A stretch of DNA of 64,000 nt from Aestuariibacter salexigens DSM 15300 (GTDB lineage: Bacteria > Pseudomonadota > Gammaproteobacteria > Enterobacterales > Alteromonadaceae). Under the pieces are notes generated by a model. It saw only the letters and a program-made list of their open reading frames with translations, searched no databases and was not told the origin of the DNA. The stretch's first letter is position 1, and the number at the start of each line of letters is the position of its first letter. The stretch covers positions 62,001-126,000 of the forward strand of contig NZ_AUBH01000004.1 of NCBI RefSeq assembly GCF_000429145.1. Direction: 5' to 3'. The position numbers and the translations under genes were made by a program. Shown one piece after another: positions 1 to 10,481 of this stretch.

Positions 1-475
1 GACTGGAGATTATACAGACGATATTTTTAGAAGAGTGGTGTTGAATAAACCAATCCAACGCCAATTCACAGGCCTCCGTCGCATAACCTTTTCCCCAGGA
101 TTCTGGATGTAAGGCATAGCCAAGTTCTGCCTCGCCATGGATATCGGATAAACCGTTACGCTTGAAGTCACAAAACCCCACCGCACCAATGATTTTCGCG
201 GATTCCTTCTCTTCTATAAGCCAGTACCCGTATCCCAGACTAACCCAGGCTCCCTGAAACAGCAGCAGCCGCCGCCATACTTCTTCTGAATTTTGCGTTT
301 TACCGCCCGTGAACCTCGCGACTTCAGCGTTGCCCCAAATTTCGCAACATGTTTGCCAATCTTCCATGGAGTGTGTTCGCAGCAATAATCGCTCACCTTC
401 AACAAAGGGGATTTGACTCGCCAAATGTAAATGCCCGTTGCCCATGAGTTTATTTGTCTTACTCGTTATGCGCAT
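1..475 (-). CDS. GNAT family N-acetyltransferase (RimJ/RimL type), 3' end cut by window edge
   Basis: The reading frame is open from 475 to the window edge, giving about 158 residues with no stop, so the C-terminus is missing. The sequence VEGERLLLRTHSMEDW is the usual first strand of RimJ/RimL-like acetyltransferases, and ELGYALHPESWGKGYATEA is the acetyl-CoA-binding motif A with its GKGYATEA loop. It should transfer an acetyl group from acetyl-CoA to an amine; the substrate cannot be told. The start at 475 overlaps the stop of the upstream barrel gene (TAATG), which suggests translational coupling; an in-frame ATG at 445 is an alternative. It is the third gene of the minus-strand operon that begins with the giant repeat protein. 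Confidence 0.85.
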   Translation of the reverse strand, partial: MRITSKTNKLMGNGHLHLASQIPFVEGERLLLRTHSMEDWQTCCEIWGNAEVARFTGGKTQNSEEVWRRLLLFQGAWVSLGYGYWLIEEKESAKIIGAVGFCDFKRNGLSDIHGEAELGYALHPESWGKGYATEACELALDWFIQHHSSKNIVCIISS

Positions 476-1062
476 TAGAAGGCGATTCTGATACCCAAAT
501 TCATCTCATCAACATCGTTGGCATCGAGCCAGTAGCGCCTTACTTGCAGGTATGGCGTGATGCGGTCTGACACCTGATAAGACAGGCCTAAACTTAGTCC
601 CAAATCGGTACCATCAATCTCACGCTCTATATTCAAATTACCCGAGGTTAGTGTGACATCGGACTGCCAGGTAAACAGGCTCGCTGCAGCGAACATACGC
701 CACCTATCATTCGAGTACAGGTAATACTCCACTGCGATATCGACGCCACTAGCAAGAAGTGCGAGTTGCCCGGCATTTTGACGCAGTGTCGTTTCCGGAT
801 CCGGGGTTATCGCTGAAAACGACACCTGACTTTCACCTAAGTCGACCCAGCTTGCGGCCACATACCAGCGTGGTGAGAGTTGATAGCGAACACCGAAACT
901 GGTGCTGACATCTGTATTATCAACCTGCGCATTTGTGATATTCACGCTGTGCTTAGCGGTTGATTTGCCAATTGAGGCAAATGCACTCCACTGCGCTGAA
1001 GCCTGACCTGTGACCAACAAAAATATTGCTAAAGTGAATATTTTCATAAACCTCTGGTTCAT
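475..1062 (-). CDS. Small outer-membrane beta-barrel protein (OmpA/OmpW-like)
   Basis: A 195-residue protein. It has a signal peptide (MKIFTLAIFLLVTGQASA, cleavage near ASA-Q), followed by alternating hydrophobic/polar strands and a C-terminal aromatic residue (GIRIAF), as expected for a small outer-membrane barrel. The length and the RYQLSPRWYVAASWVDLG and LSYQVSDRITPYLQVRRYW stretches fit 8-stranded porin-like barrels. The start at 1062 overlaps the stop of the giant repeat gene in an ATGA arrangement and has a purine-rich GGAGCAGGCAG ahead of it. A longer frame to 1146 exists, but its extra residues precede the signal peptide and lie inside the upstream gene. Function is unknown; the tight coupling suggests a role in assembly or anchoring of the surface protein. 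Confidence 0.8.
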   Translation of the reverse strand: MNQRFMKIFTLAIFLLVTGQASAQWSAFASIGKSTAKHSVNITNAQVDNTDVSTSFGVRYQLSPRWYVAASWVDLGESQVSFSAITPDPETTLRQNAGQLALLASGVDIAVEYYLYSNDRWRMFAAASLFTWQSDVTLTSGNLNIEREIDGTDLGLSLGLSYQVSDRITPYLQVRRYWLDANDVDEMNLGIRIAF

Positions 1063-4000
1063 CTGCCTGCTCCCATGGTTATCACTATGCTGTACCGAGC
1101 ACTGCGACGCCAAAATGCAATTAACAGCGCAAGTACGGTTAGCCATTGCATGGTGCCTGATGACTTATTGGTCACCGTAATTGTCTCAGCCGGCTCAGGT
1201 AGCACGGTCACATTCACGGTGGTGCTAGACTCTAACTGCCCGTCGCTGACGGTGTAGTTTATGGTATCGGAGCCACTGAAATTTTGCGGGGGTGTATACG
1301 TCAACGTATTGTCAGTATTTATTGTCACATTGCCACGATCGGCTGAGGCACTGACTATCGTTAACGTATCGCCATTCACATCCATATCATTGGCGAGAAC
1401 ATCAATCTCAATCGGTTGGTTATACTCCGTGGTCACCTCGTCAGCCATCGCCATAGGGGCCTGATTTCCTTCTACCACCACAGACACGGTCGCTATGCCG
1501 ATTGCGCCTGAAGGGTCAGCAACCTGGTAGGTAATGGTATCCAATCCGTTAAAGCTCAGCACTGGCGTATAGTAAATGGTCTGATTATCGGTGATCATTA
1601 CATCGCCATTTTCTGCCGATGCGTTGACTAAGGTAATCTCGTCGCCATCGACATCGATATCGTTGGCCAGAACGTCTATCTCAATAGACGTTTCATCATT
1701 CGTTTGCGCGCTATCGTCCACTGCGCCCGGCGCACGATTGCCACGAATGGTAACGGCCACTTCTGCACTGGCTGTGCCTCCGCGACCATCAGAAATGATG
1801 TAAACCAGCGTGTCCAGACCGGCAAATCCGTCGGGAGGCGTGTAAGAAATCACACCATCGCCCTCGATACTGACCTGCCCGACATCACTGACGACGGATG
1901 TTACGGTGAGTTCGTCGCCGTCCGCATCAAAATCGTTAGCCAGTACGTTCTTGGTCGCCGTCGTGTTAGTCGCCATGATCAGCGAGTCGAACGAGGCTTC
2001 AGGCAGGCTGTTGCCATTTAAAAATACGCCAACGCCGCCCGGATCAAATACTGCCCCGTTTGTTACACCATCATCGTCATTCGGGCCGCCATCCTCGATG
2101 AGCAGCTTGATACACCATGCACCTTCGACCAGACCCTCTGTCCAGACTGGCGAGCCTGATGCAGGGCAGAAGCCTTTTCTGCCCATTGCGGAATACACCG
2201 CATTGTTGTCATCGTAAGCAAAATTTACCCAACGTTCGGTCTGACGTTTGTATTTGCGATACACCGCATTGGGTGGAAGAGGCTGCTTTTGTGGAATAAT
2301 GACGTCGAAGCTTGCGCCCTGCAGCGACTCACCGTAAAGAATAAAGTCATAGATACCGCCAACAATGGCATATTCGGTGTCCACAGGTAACCCCTCGACC
2401 ATCATCTCAACCAGTTCGCCTGCAGAATTGTAGCTCTGGAAGCTGCCGCCAATACCAGCCACGGGAAGGACTTCTATTCCGTCACTCGGATTCAACGCAG
2501 CAATTGACCCGCGACGCATACAAACGCCCGGCTCGCTCTCCACCAGGAAGTTATCTTGATTTGAGGCCTGTTCAGGCACCACATTGCATTCGTTGATGGC
2601 ATCCTGGAAATCAGGTATGCCATCGCCGTCTCTGTCAGTGTACCCTTCCTGATTATCCGGGATAAGATCGCCATCGGTGTCTCGTGTTGCACTCAGTGGT
2701 GCCAGAGTCTCAGTAACTTCTATAAACACGTCCGCTGTATTAGACAGGATAGGATCCCCATTATCGGAAGCAAATAGCGTCACTTGATACACGCCTGTCG
2801 CCAATGACGCTGGATTAAATACAAATGACTCTTCTGAACTACTTAAATTAGCCAAACCTATCGAGGTCCACTCAACTGTTATAACATCACCTGGGTTGGC
2901 ATCTGTGACTACTCCCGTAATGGTTACATTGCTCTGGTCCTGCGCGACAGTGAGACGTTCCTCACCGTTCTGGGTTACGGTAAGGTCAATCTCGGGCGCA
3001 ATGTTTGCCTCACGTATGGTAATGGTTGAGACGTTGTTTGCACCCAGGTTTTGCTCAGCATTCAGGGAAAAGACGATCGTCTCATCGAACTCGACAATAT
3101 CATCATTCAGGATATCAAATGTTATGACCTGTTCTGTGCCTTCTTCGAAGGTGACAGACCCGCTTGTCGCAGTATGGTCATCGCTTTGTGCGGTGCCATC
3201 GACTGTATAACTAATGGTTAACGGGTAGCTAGGGGAATCGCCGTTTAATAATACACTGACTCTTACAGATGCACCTTCACGAACGATCTGATCCTTACTC
3301 AGAGATACCAATGGATTAACGTTGACGGTTTGACTGTCAGTTGTGGTAGTCCCATATGAGTCTTCCGCCTGCCAATGCACTGTGTGGCTGCCTGGCGCAA
3401 AATAAGTGCTCCCGCGAGTGATGGTGGCTGGCAATGGATTACCGTCGCCATCAGTTGCCGATGCCACGCCTAAATCCACAACTGTAAAAAGTCCTGTGGC
3501 ATCTACGGTAATATCGTCCGGCACATCAAGAATTGGCGCACCAATACCTTGTACACCATTAACTGTCAGCCTGACTGTCGCCTGATCAGCTCTACCCGCA
3601 ATGTCACGGATGGCATAGGTAAGATTGACAGTGCCGATAAAGCTAATACCCGGATTATAAAGTAACTGATTGTTCTCAATTGAAACGTTGCCGAACGATG
3701 AATCCGCCCCCTGAATTGTCAATACGTCATTATTAGTTGTGATATCCACATCAGTATCATTGGCCAATACATCAAGTAAATAAATACCAGTTTCGTTCTG
3801 CTCAACCGTTATTACATCTCTTTCAGCAATAGGCGAATCATTTACACTTGAAACCGTTATTGAAATGGTTGCAGGGGCTGACGTTGCTTCCCCATCGCTT
3901 GCGGTAAACGTAAAGCTGTCAGAACCATTAAAATCCGCATCCGGCGAGTATATCCAACCGGTTACGATGTCAACCAATTGGCCGTGTTGCACATCTGTTT

Positions 4001-7000
4001 GTATTGCAAGTGTGATGTTATCGCCATCAGAATCCGAAGCAACATTACCAATAATGACTACACCATCTTCGGAGACCGTCACAGACTGATCGTTGGCAAC
4101 TGGCGCCGTATTGTCTGAGGTGACCTCAATAGTGAACCCATCGAGACTGGCGCTAGCCTGGCCGTCATTAACAGTGAGTATAATAGAGTCGGTTGTGCCA
4201 ACATCATCAGCTCCCGGCGTGCCTGATAACGTCCCAAACTCAGTATCAATACTCAACCATCCAGGCAAACCGGATGCAGAAAAGGTCAAGGTGTCTCCAT
4301 CTGCATCAGATGCATTAGGAGTAAATGAATACCCCTCTCCTTGTGATATGCCAGTTCGGGGAGAGCCCGAAATAACCGGTGGCGTGTTGCGAGAGACAAC
4401 TTGTATCGAAAACGCTGGTAGTGATGCGCTATTTTGCCCATCAGATACAGTAACGACAATAGAATCATAGACACCGACATCTGTGTCGCGAGGCGTTCCT
4501 CTTAGCGTACCGGTACGGGAATTAAATGACGCCCAGCCCGGTTGGTTAGATATGCTGAAGGAAAGAACGTCTCCGTCTGCATCCGTTGCAGTCGGCGTAA
4601 AGCGGTATTGGTCGTTCTGGAAGACAGTCGTATCTGGAACGCCTGTTATTGTTGGTGCATCGTTAAATTCAACCACGGTAATGCTGAAAGGTGGCAGTTG
4701 GTCAGTCAGAGTACCATCGGTCACCCGAATGATAATGCCAGAACTAATCCCAACATCTGCCATGCCTGGCGTACCGGTCAATGCGCCGGTATTTTCATCG
4801 AAACTCGCCCACGAAGGTTGGTTGATAATCTCAAAGGTCAGCATATCCTCGTTGGCATCACTTGCAGTAGGCACAAACGAATACATCTGTCCTTCTGTTA
4901 CCGTGATGGCAGGAACGCCGTTGATGGTAGGTGCGACATTGCCGCACACTTCGCACACTTCTATCGTAAAGGAAGGCAAGGCAGCGGTATCTGTGCCGTC
5001 TGTCACGCTGATAAGTATACCTTGGAAAATCCCAACATCTGCAGGCGCTGGCGTGCCGCTTAGCGTTCCTGTGCTGGCGTCAAAGGTTGCCCATCCAGGT
5101 TGGCTACTTATTGAAAATGTCAGTGTATCACCGTCTGCATCGCTTGCCGTTGGCGTAAAGGCGTAGGTTTGCCCGACTTCCGCTTCTGTCAAGGCGCTGC
5201 CGTTGATGGTTGGCGCATTATTAGGCGTCACCTCCAGATTAAATGGCGGTAAAGATACCTCATCTTCGCCATCAGATACCGATATAGTAACATTGCCATA
5301 AATGCCCACATCTGAAGAGCCTGGCGTGCCTGTCAATGCCCCGGTATTACCATCGAAAGATGTCCAGCGAGGCCGATTTGCAATCGTGAACGTCAGTGTA
5401 TCGTTCTCTACATCGCTGGCGGTGGGAACAAAACTGTAAGCCTGGTTGACTTTGGCTGACGTCTCCGGCGTACCCGTTATTTCAGGTGCATCATTCACGT
5501 CATTGATGATGATCGTCACCGTTCCCTCATTTGAATCAGCTAACCCATCATTAGCTACATACGTGAAGAAGTCTGTGAAGCCCCCTTCATTTTCAGGCGG
5601 CGTGTAAGTGAACGTGAACCTGTCCTCACCGTTAGAGAGCAATTCGACTGTTCCTCGAGTTGCATTAAGGTTTAATCTAAACGTTAAGGCGTCACCATTC
5701 TCGTCGAAGGCGGTGATCGTATCGGTAAAAGTGGTATCTTCATCGATGGTGAGCGTGTTATCCCCAACGACCGGTGCGACGTTGGCATTAGGATCTATCA
5801 CTTCAATACTGAATGGAGGCAGAGCATCAACGAGATCACCGTCTGAGACCGTGATCACGATCCCTTCAAAGGTACCGATATCATTTTCACTCGGCGTGCC
5901 ACTTAAGGTACCAGTGGTAGCATTAAAAGAAGCCCAACCTGGTGCGCTATCAATAGTGAATGTGAACGTGTCGCTATCAACATCCGATACAGTTGGTGTG
6001 AAGCTGTAGGATGCCCCAGAGGCCGCCAGTGTGGCCGGTGTCCCCGAGATCACTGGCGCATCATTTACCGGCGCCACGGTTAACTCGATTGTCGCTTCAT
6101 TAGACGTTAATAATCCGTCAGTAGCGGTAAACGTGAAGCTGTCAGGGCCGTTAAAATCTGAAGTGGGCGTATAAGTCGCCACGTTGCCGGCAATATTGAC
6201 CTGACCGTTTGCTGGTTGAGTGGCCAGATTAAACGACAGCTCATCATCATTATAGTCACTCGCGATTAGCTCAATTTCGACCGTAGTATCTTCGTTGGTA
6301 GTTGCAGAACCATCCGAGGCAATAGGCGCACCATTTCCATCGGGGTCAATAACTTGAATGCTAAACACCAATGTCTCGGTAAGTTCTCCGTCGGATACAT
6401 TAATGGTTATGTTGTCGTACAACCCGACATCATTAACTGATGGCGTACCAATCAATGTTTTACCATTATCCCTGGTTTCCAACCAAGCTGGCACGTTCTC
6501 TGTGGTTAACTCGAGCGTGTCATACTCGTTATCTACATCTCTATAATCAAATAAGAATTGATACTCTGAATCGGCTTGCGCCACCGTAGATGGTGTGCCC
6601 AGAATAATAGGGGCATCATTGACCGGGCTGACAATGAGTGTGACAGTCGCCTCGTTTGACTCGGCGCCATCCGCGTCTATCGCAACGTAAATAAAGCTAT
6701 CTGGTATGTTTACTTCCGTATTGAAATTTGCTGGAGGGGTATAAATTACCAAATTACCGTTTGTAGTAAGTTCGCCTTCTTCTGGTATTGAACGTATTTC
6801 GTAGAACAACTCATCTTCGTCCACGTCAGTTCCTCTAAGGGAAAAGCTCACAGGCGTATCTTCATCAGTGGTAATGTCAAAACTCTCTGCCTCAGGTGGT
6901 GTGTTGGATTTTTCCGTTACCGTGACAGATATCGTTTGCGTGACAATATCGGTACCATCGCCAACCGATAACACAAAGGTATCCATCCCCAAAAAGTCGG

Positions 7001-9383
7001 TATTAGGTAAATAGGCCACTGTTGCCGTATTGCCTTCACCCGCTACTGATGAGGTTCCATTGCTGGCATCTGTCACACTATAGGACAACGTATCACCCTC
7101 AACATCTTCTAATGTCACGGTGACTGTGGCAGCTGTAGTGGCATTTTGTTCGACAGTGATAGAAAAATTGTCGCTGGTAAACGCAGGAGGGTCGTTTACG
7201 GGGATCACTGTCACAGAAATCGCTTGTGTGATAGTGGACACGCCATCATTGACAGAGAGTGTAAATTCATCACTGCCATTAAAGTTCTCAATCGGCAGAT
7301 AGCTGACTATTGCCGTATTATCTTCTACGATAAGACTCGACGTACCAGAGGTTGCGCTGGAAACGGAATAAGATAAAAAGTCTTCATCTACATCAGTGAC
7401 GCTTACATTGAGTATTCCCGCTTGTTCTGAGTCTTCCTGAACTGTGATAGCAAAATCTGTGCTTAAGAATTCAGGATCGTCATTAACTGGATGGATAGTC
7501 ACCGTCACTTCGGCCACCGCAGTATCAATGCCATCAGAGACTATGTAGGAGAACGTATCTCTACCATTCGCATTAGTGTCCGGTGTATAGGTCGCCACGT
7601 TGCCAGAAACACTCACGGTCCCAACCCCAGGAGCCCTGCCAACACGGTAAGTCAGGGTATCGTTGTCATCCTCATCAGAGCCCAACAGCGTAATAGCAAC
7701 AGGGGTATCTTCATCAGTCTCTGCACTCACATCAGAGGCTGTCGGCGGGGTGTTATTAGCAACAACGACAATTGAAAATGAAGCTAAACTGTCAGACAGA
7801 TTTTCGTCATCCGTCACGGTAATCACAATACCGTCGTATGAGTCAACATCGTCAGCCGACGGTGTACCCGACAATGTACCTGTGGTCGTGCTAAACGCCG
7901 CCCATGATGGCAGCCCTGTTTCGCTGAACGTCAGGGAAGCACTGTCAACATCGGAAGCAGTCGGCGTAAAACTGTAAAGCTCTCCGACGTTGACACTGGT
8001 GGCGGGCGATCCGCTGATGACAGGGGCGTCGTTAACAGGATTAACCGTGACGGAAATCGTCTGCTCTATAGAATCAATGCCATCAGATACGGTTAACACA
8101 AACTCATCGGTCCCATTGAAATCTGCGTTCGGCAAGTAACTCAATGTCGCTATATCACCATTTCCGGTTAACCCTGAAGTACCAGAAGTTGCGCTAGAGA
8201 CTGAATATTCCAATGCATCTCCATCGGCGTCAGAGACAGTGACCTGTAACGATGCCGCCGTAGACGGGTCTTCATCAACGGAAATGGCAAAGTTGCTACT
8301 GGTAAAAACGGGGGCATCATTGACCGAGTTAATGATAAAAAACACCTCTTGACTATCTGCTAAATCACCGTCAGATACCGTCACAACAAGCATGCCTTCA
8401 CCAAATGTATTGGCTGCTGGTGTAAGCGTAATCTGAGCTGAGGTACCAGAAGCGCTCGTAGATACTTCAGCGCCGCCTGAAAATCCTGATATTGACCAGG
8501 CCAATGTATCTCCGTCAGCATCCGATGCGGTAAAATTGAATAAGTTAGGTCCGCTATCTTCATCAATGCTGATAGAAATTGGACCAGACGTAATTTCTGG
8601 CGCACTATTCACGCCATTGAAGGTCACCGTATGCGGCACCACATCAGACGGCAAGCCGCTTACCGGATCATTGGCCACCACAAGAAAGGTGGTCGTTTCG
8701 GATATGGCGATTGGTGCAGTGGCCCATTGCCCACCAGACACATTCACCGGACCTGTGGCAGGCGGTTCCTCGATATCAATCAAACCATTATTATTCGCAT
8801 CAATAACAACAGAAATAATGGTGCCATCAAGCGGATGTGTGCCTGCCACCACGTAATTTTCATCCGAGGTTTCGGTTGCAGAGGTCACCGTTGGTGCTTC
8901 TGGTGGATCTGGGTCAGGGCCTGGTCCCGGACCGGGCCCACCTCCACCACCGCTACACTGTCCCTCGGCCACATCGACAAAGCCTACGCCATCCAGAATA
9001 GTACCACTGTAAATAGCGCCATTGGTTGCCGAACCTGTACTGGTAAACTCATAACATGTCGAGTCGGTCAGACTGTCATTTTCAAACACGCTCTGGCCAA
9101 ACTCATCGGTGGCAGTCGCATTAAACAACTCCGCCAGTATATATGTTCCGGGACCCGGATCCGTCGCAGTGACCGAAGAGGAAATTGACAAATCTGACGC
9201 GCTACAAATAATCGTATGCGTAGATGAAGTGGTTTCCTCAGATACACCGCCACTGCATGTCTGCGCTAAACCTGTTTGTGACCAGACTGTGGTTGTCAAA
9301 ACCAACAAACTGAACATTACCGACTTAACGTATTGGCATTTTTTTATTTTTATATGAGGTAAGGAGCGGCATTTATTTTTCAT
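1059..9383 (-). CDS. Giant secreted tandem-repeat (cadherin/Ig-like) surface protein, 2774 aa
   Basis: Signal peptide at about residues 1-41 (hydrophobic LLVLTTTVW, then GLAQ-TCSGG). A Gly/Pro-rich linker near residue 145 is followed by roughly twenty repeats of about 90-100 residues. They alternate cadherin-like/VCBS-type units (DEDT, NDAPVF motifs, acidic calcium-binding loops) with putative Ig units (SYSFTPTASD, TGTLSGTP). Further on are a HYR-like unit (about 1950-2025), a Calx-beta unit (about 2028-2108), a thrombospondin-3-like DTDGDLIPD/DRDGDGIPD segment near 2235, and a region of the choice-of-anchor type (about 2285-2450). Three tandem-95-type repeats end the repeat region. The tail (SSGTMQW, hydrophobic helix, WRRSARYS) looks like a tripartite sorting signal. 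It is probably a calcium-stabilised adhesin or biofilm protein; the ligand is unknown. Confidence 0.85.
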   Translation of the reverse strand: MKNKCRSLPHIKIKKCQYVKSVMFSLLVLTTTVWSQTGLAQTCSGGVSEETTSSTHTIICSASDLSISSSVTATDPGPGTYILAELFNATATDEFGQSVFENDSLTDSTCYEFTSTGSATNGAIYSGTILDGVGFVDVAEGQCSGGGGGPGPGPGPDPDPPEAPTVTSATETSDENYVVAGTHPLDGTIISVVIDANNNGLIDIEEPPATGPVNVSGGQWATAPIAISETTTFLVVANDPVSGLPSDVVPHTVTFNGVNSAPEITSGPISISIDEDSGPNLFNFTASDADGDTLAWSISGFSGGAEVSTSASGTSAQITLTPAANTFGEGMLVVTVSDGDLADSQEVFFIINSVNDAPVFTSSNFAISVDEDPSTAASLQVTVSDADGDALEYSVSSATSGTSGLTGNGDIATLSYLPNADFNGTDEFVLTVSDGIDSIEQTISVTVNPVNDAPVISGSPATSVNVGELYSFTPTASDVDSASLTFSETGLPSWAAFSTTTGTLSGTPSADDVDSYDGIVITVTDDENLSDSLASFSIVVVANNTPPTASDVSAETDEDTPVAITLLGSDEDDNDTLTYRVGRAPGVGTVSVSGNVATYTPDTNANGRDTFSYIVSDGIDTAVAEVTVTIHPVNDDPEFLSTDFAITVQEDSEQAGILNVSVTDVDEDFLSYSVSSATSGTSSLIVEDNTAIVSYLPIENFNGSDEFTLSVNDGVSTITQAISVTVIPVNDPPAFTSDNFSITVEQNATTAATVTVTLEDVEGDTLSYSVTDASNGTSSVAGEGNTATVAYLPNTDFLGMDTFVLSVGDGTDIVTQTISVTVTEKSNTPPEAESFDITTDEDTPVSFSLRGTDVDEDELFYEIRSIPEEGELTTNGNLVIYTPPANFNTEVNIPDSFIYVAIDADGAESNEATVTLIVSPVNDAPIILGTPSTVAQADSEYQFLFDYRDVDNEYDTLELTTENVPAWLETRDNGKTLIGTPSVNDVGLYDNITINVSDGELTETLVFSIQVIDPDGNGAPIASDGSATTNEDTTVEIELIASDYNDDELSFNLATQPANGQVNIAGNVATYTPTSDFNGPDSFTFTATDGLLTSNEATIELTVAPVNDAPVISGTPATLAASGASYSFTPTVSDVDSDTFTFTIDSAPGWASFNATTGTLSGTPSENDIGTFEGIVITVSDGDLVDALPPFSIEVIDPNANVAPVVGDNTLTIDEDTTFTDTITAFDENGDALTFRLNLNATRGTVELLSNGEDRFTFTYTPPENEGGFTDFFTYVANDGLADSNEGTVTIIINDVNDAPEITGTPETSAKVNQAYSFVPTASDVENDTLTFTIANRPRWTSFDGNTGALTGTPGSSDVGIYGNVTISVSDGEDEVSLPPFNLEVTPNNAPTINGSALTEAEVGQTYAFTPTASDADGDTLTFSISSQPGWATFDASTGTLSGTPAPADVGIFQGILISVTDGTDTAALPSFTIEVCEVCGNVAPTINGVPAITVTEGQMYSFVPTASDANEDMLTFEIINQPSWASFDENTGALTGTPGMADVGISSGIIIRVTDGTLTDQLPPFSITVVEFNDAPTITGVPDTTVFQNDQYRFTPTATDADGDVLSFSISNQPGWASFNSRTGTLRGTPRDTDVGVYDSIVVTVSDGQNSASLPAFSIQVVSRNTPPVISGSPRTGISQGEGYSFTPNASDADGDTLTFSASGLPGWLSIDTEFGTLSGTPGADDVGTTDSIILTVNDGQASASLDGFTIEVTSDNTAPVANDQSVTVSEDGVVIIGNVASDSDGDNITLAIQTDVQHGQLVDIVTGWIYSPDADFNGSDSFTFTASDGEATSAPATISITVSSVNDSPIAERDVITVEQNETGIYLLDVLANDTDVDITTNNDVLTIQGADSSFGNVSIENNQLLYNPGISFIGTVNLTYAIRDIAGRADQATVRLTVNGVQGIGAPILDVPDDITVDATGLFTVVDLGVASATDGDGNPLPATITRGSTYFAPGSHTVHWQAEDSYGTTTTDSQTVNVNPLVSLSKDQIVREGASVRVSVLLNGDSPSYPLTISYTVDGTAQSDDHTATSGSVTFEEGTEQVITFDILNDDIVEFDETIVFSLNAEQNLGANNVSTITIREANIAPEIDLTVTQNGEERLTVAQDQSNVTITGVVTDANPGDVITVEWTSIGLANLSSSEESFVFNPASLATGVYQVTLFASDNGDPILSNTADVFIEVTETLAPLSATRDTDGDLIPDNQEGYTDRDGDGIPDFQDAINECNVVPEQASNQDNFLVESEPGVCMRRGSIAALNPSDGIEVLPVAGIGGSFQSYNSAGELVEMMVEGLPVDTEYAIVGGIYDFILYGESLQGASFDVIIPQKQPLPPNAVYRKYKRQTERWVNFAYDDNNAVYSAMGRKGFCPASGSPVWTEGLVEGAWCIKLLIEDGGPNDDDGVTNGAVFDPGGVGVFLNGNSLPEASFDSLIMATNTTATKNVLANDFDADGDELTVTSVVSDVGQVSIEGDGVISYTPPDGFAGLDTLVYIISDGRGGTASAEVAVTIRGNRAPGAVDDSAQTNDETSIEIDVLANDIDVDGDEITLVNASAENGDVMITDNQTIYYTPVLSFNGLDTITYQVADPSGAIGIATVSVVVEGNQAPMAMADEVTTEYNQPIEIDVLANDMDVNGDTLTIVSASADRGNVTINTDNTLTYTPPQNFSGSDTINYTVSDGQLESSTTVNVTVLPEPAETITVTNKSSGTMQWLTVLALLIAFWRRSARYSIVITMGAGR

Positions 9384-9626
9384 AGAGCGACCACAACAAC
9401 GTAAGAAAGCTTAGGCAGGGTTTTTTGGTATAGTGCAATTTGTAGACATATTCAACTTAAATGATTGTCACATAGAGCTTTATTGGTGAGTACTTTCACT
9501 GTCGGCTCGATCAACATAAGGTGGGCGATTTCATATCCGAGCTCCAGGGTTGAAGACTCATTGCTTGTGGATTTGCAGGCAGTAGTCATCTACTATGCAA
9601 TGGTTTATTTATTGAAAAGTATCCGA

Positions 9627-10481
9627 ATGATGTTGCTTCGGTTAGCAGTGCTACTCACTTTCATTTGCGTTTCATGCCGCAGCATCAGTGCTGACGACAA
9701 TATCTATTGGCAGACTTATCACCTTCCCCCCATTTTGATTAAAACCGGAGAATTGACCGGGCAAGGGTTTGTCGACGAAACCCTGCAACTGATTATCGAG
9801 CGCTTACCACAGTATCAGCATCACATGCCGCTGGCATCGCACGCACGTGCTCTTGAAGATCTACGCTTAGGTAAGCAGGTTTGTCATCCGAGTCTGTATT
9901 TAACTGAAGAGCGAAAGACATTTGCGTATTTTTCTCTACCGTCAATTATTTCACCGAGCCACAGGCTAATTCTCAAAGATGGTAAAACACTACCAGATGC
10001 CCTGAACATACCGGTTGATTTAACTCGGGTTATTCAATCTCCTGAGGTCATATTTGGGCTTATACGAGGGCGTTCCTATGGCGTTATTCTTGATAAACTC
10101 GTCAGCAAGCTGCCTAATGAGCAACGTTTTTTATTATCTGCAGAGGAAGCGGATGCAGCTATTAAGCTCGTCGCGCTGGGAAGGCTGGATGCGACGATTG
10201 GCTACCCTTACGAAGTGAATTATTTTACAACCCACAGCGAACGTGAAAGTGAGTTACGCCAGTATCAGATAGCTGGCGTTGCTCCTTACGCGGTTGGCTA
10301 TATCGCTTGCCCCAAAAATCCGTGGGGGCAGCAAGTGATTACGCAAATAAATGAGGTTTTAGTTACACTTAGAACCAGCCCTGAATACATCAGCGCCATG
10401 ACTAAATGGTGGGCCAACGAGCGTCAGTCTGCATGGTTTCAACAAGCAGTGAAAGAACAGTTTGCCTCCCCCTCTCGCTAA
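9627..10481 (+). CDS. Periplasmic solute-binding-like protein (TIGR02285-like)
   Basis: About 284 residues with a signal peptide (MMLLRLAVLLTFICVSC...ISA-DD) and then a bilobed periplasmic-binding fold of the SBP family 3 type. Telling stretches are YWQTYHLPPILI, GFVDETLQLIIERLPQY, YFSLPSIISPSHRLILK and ALGRLDATIGYPYEVNYF. It resembles the C-terminal half of the protein at 48506-49966. Such proteins in this group often lie away from transporters and may act in signalling. The frame continues upstream to a TTG at 9465, but those residues precede the signal peptide; ATG 9600 is an alternative start. The last bases overlap the convergent histidine kinase gene. No transporter genes are adjacent. 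Confidence 0.75.
   Translation: MMLLRLAVLLTFICVSCRSISADDNIYWQTYHLPPILIKTGELTGQGFVDETLQLIIERLPQYQHHMPLASHARALEDLRLGKQVCHPSLYLTEERKTFAYFSLPSIISPSHRLILKDGKTLPDALNIPVDLTRVIQSPEVIFGLIRGRSYGVILDKLVSKLPNEQRFLLSAEEADAAIKLVALGRLDATIGYPYEVNYFTTHSERESELRQYQIAGVAPYAVGYIACPKNPWGQQVITQINEVLVTLRTSPEYISAMTKWWANERQSAWFQQAVKEQFASPSR

Noticed and set aside
214-405. A 63-codon minus-strand frame
   Set aside because: It is an out-of-frame shadow of the GNAT gene, whose own frame has clear acetyltransferase motifs.
1075-9357. Many plus-strand and minus-strand frames inside the giant repeat gene
   Set aside because: They are shadows: low-complexity, repeat-phased, with no start signals, while the long frame has a signal peptide and domain repeats.
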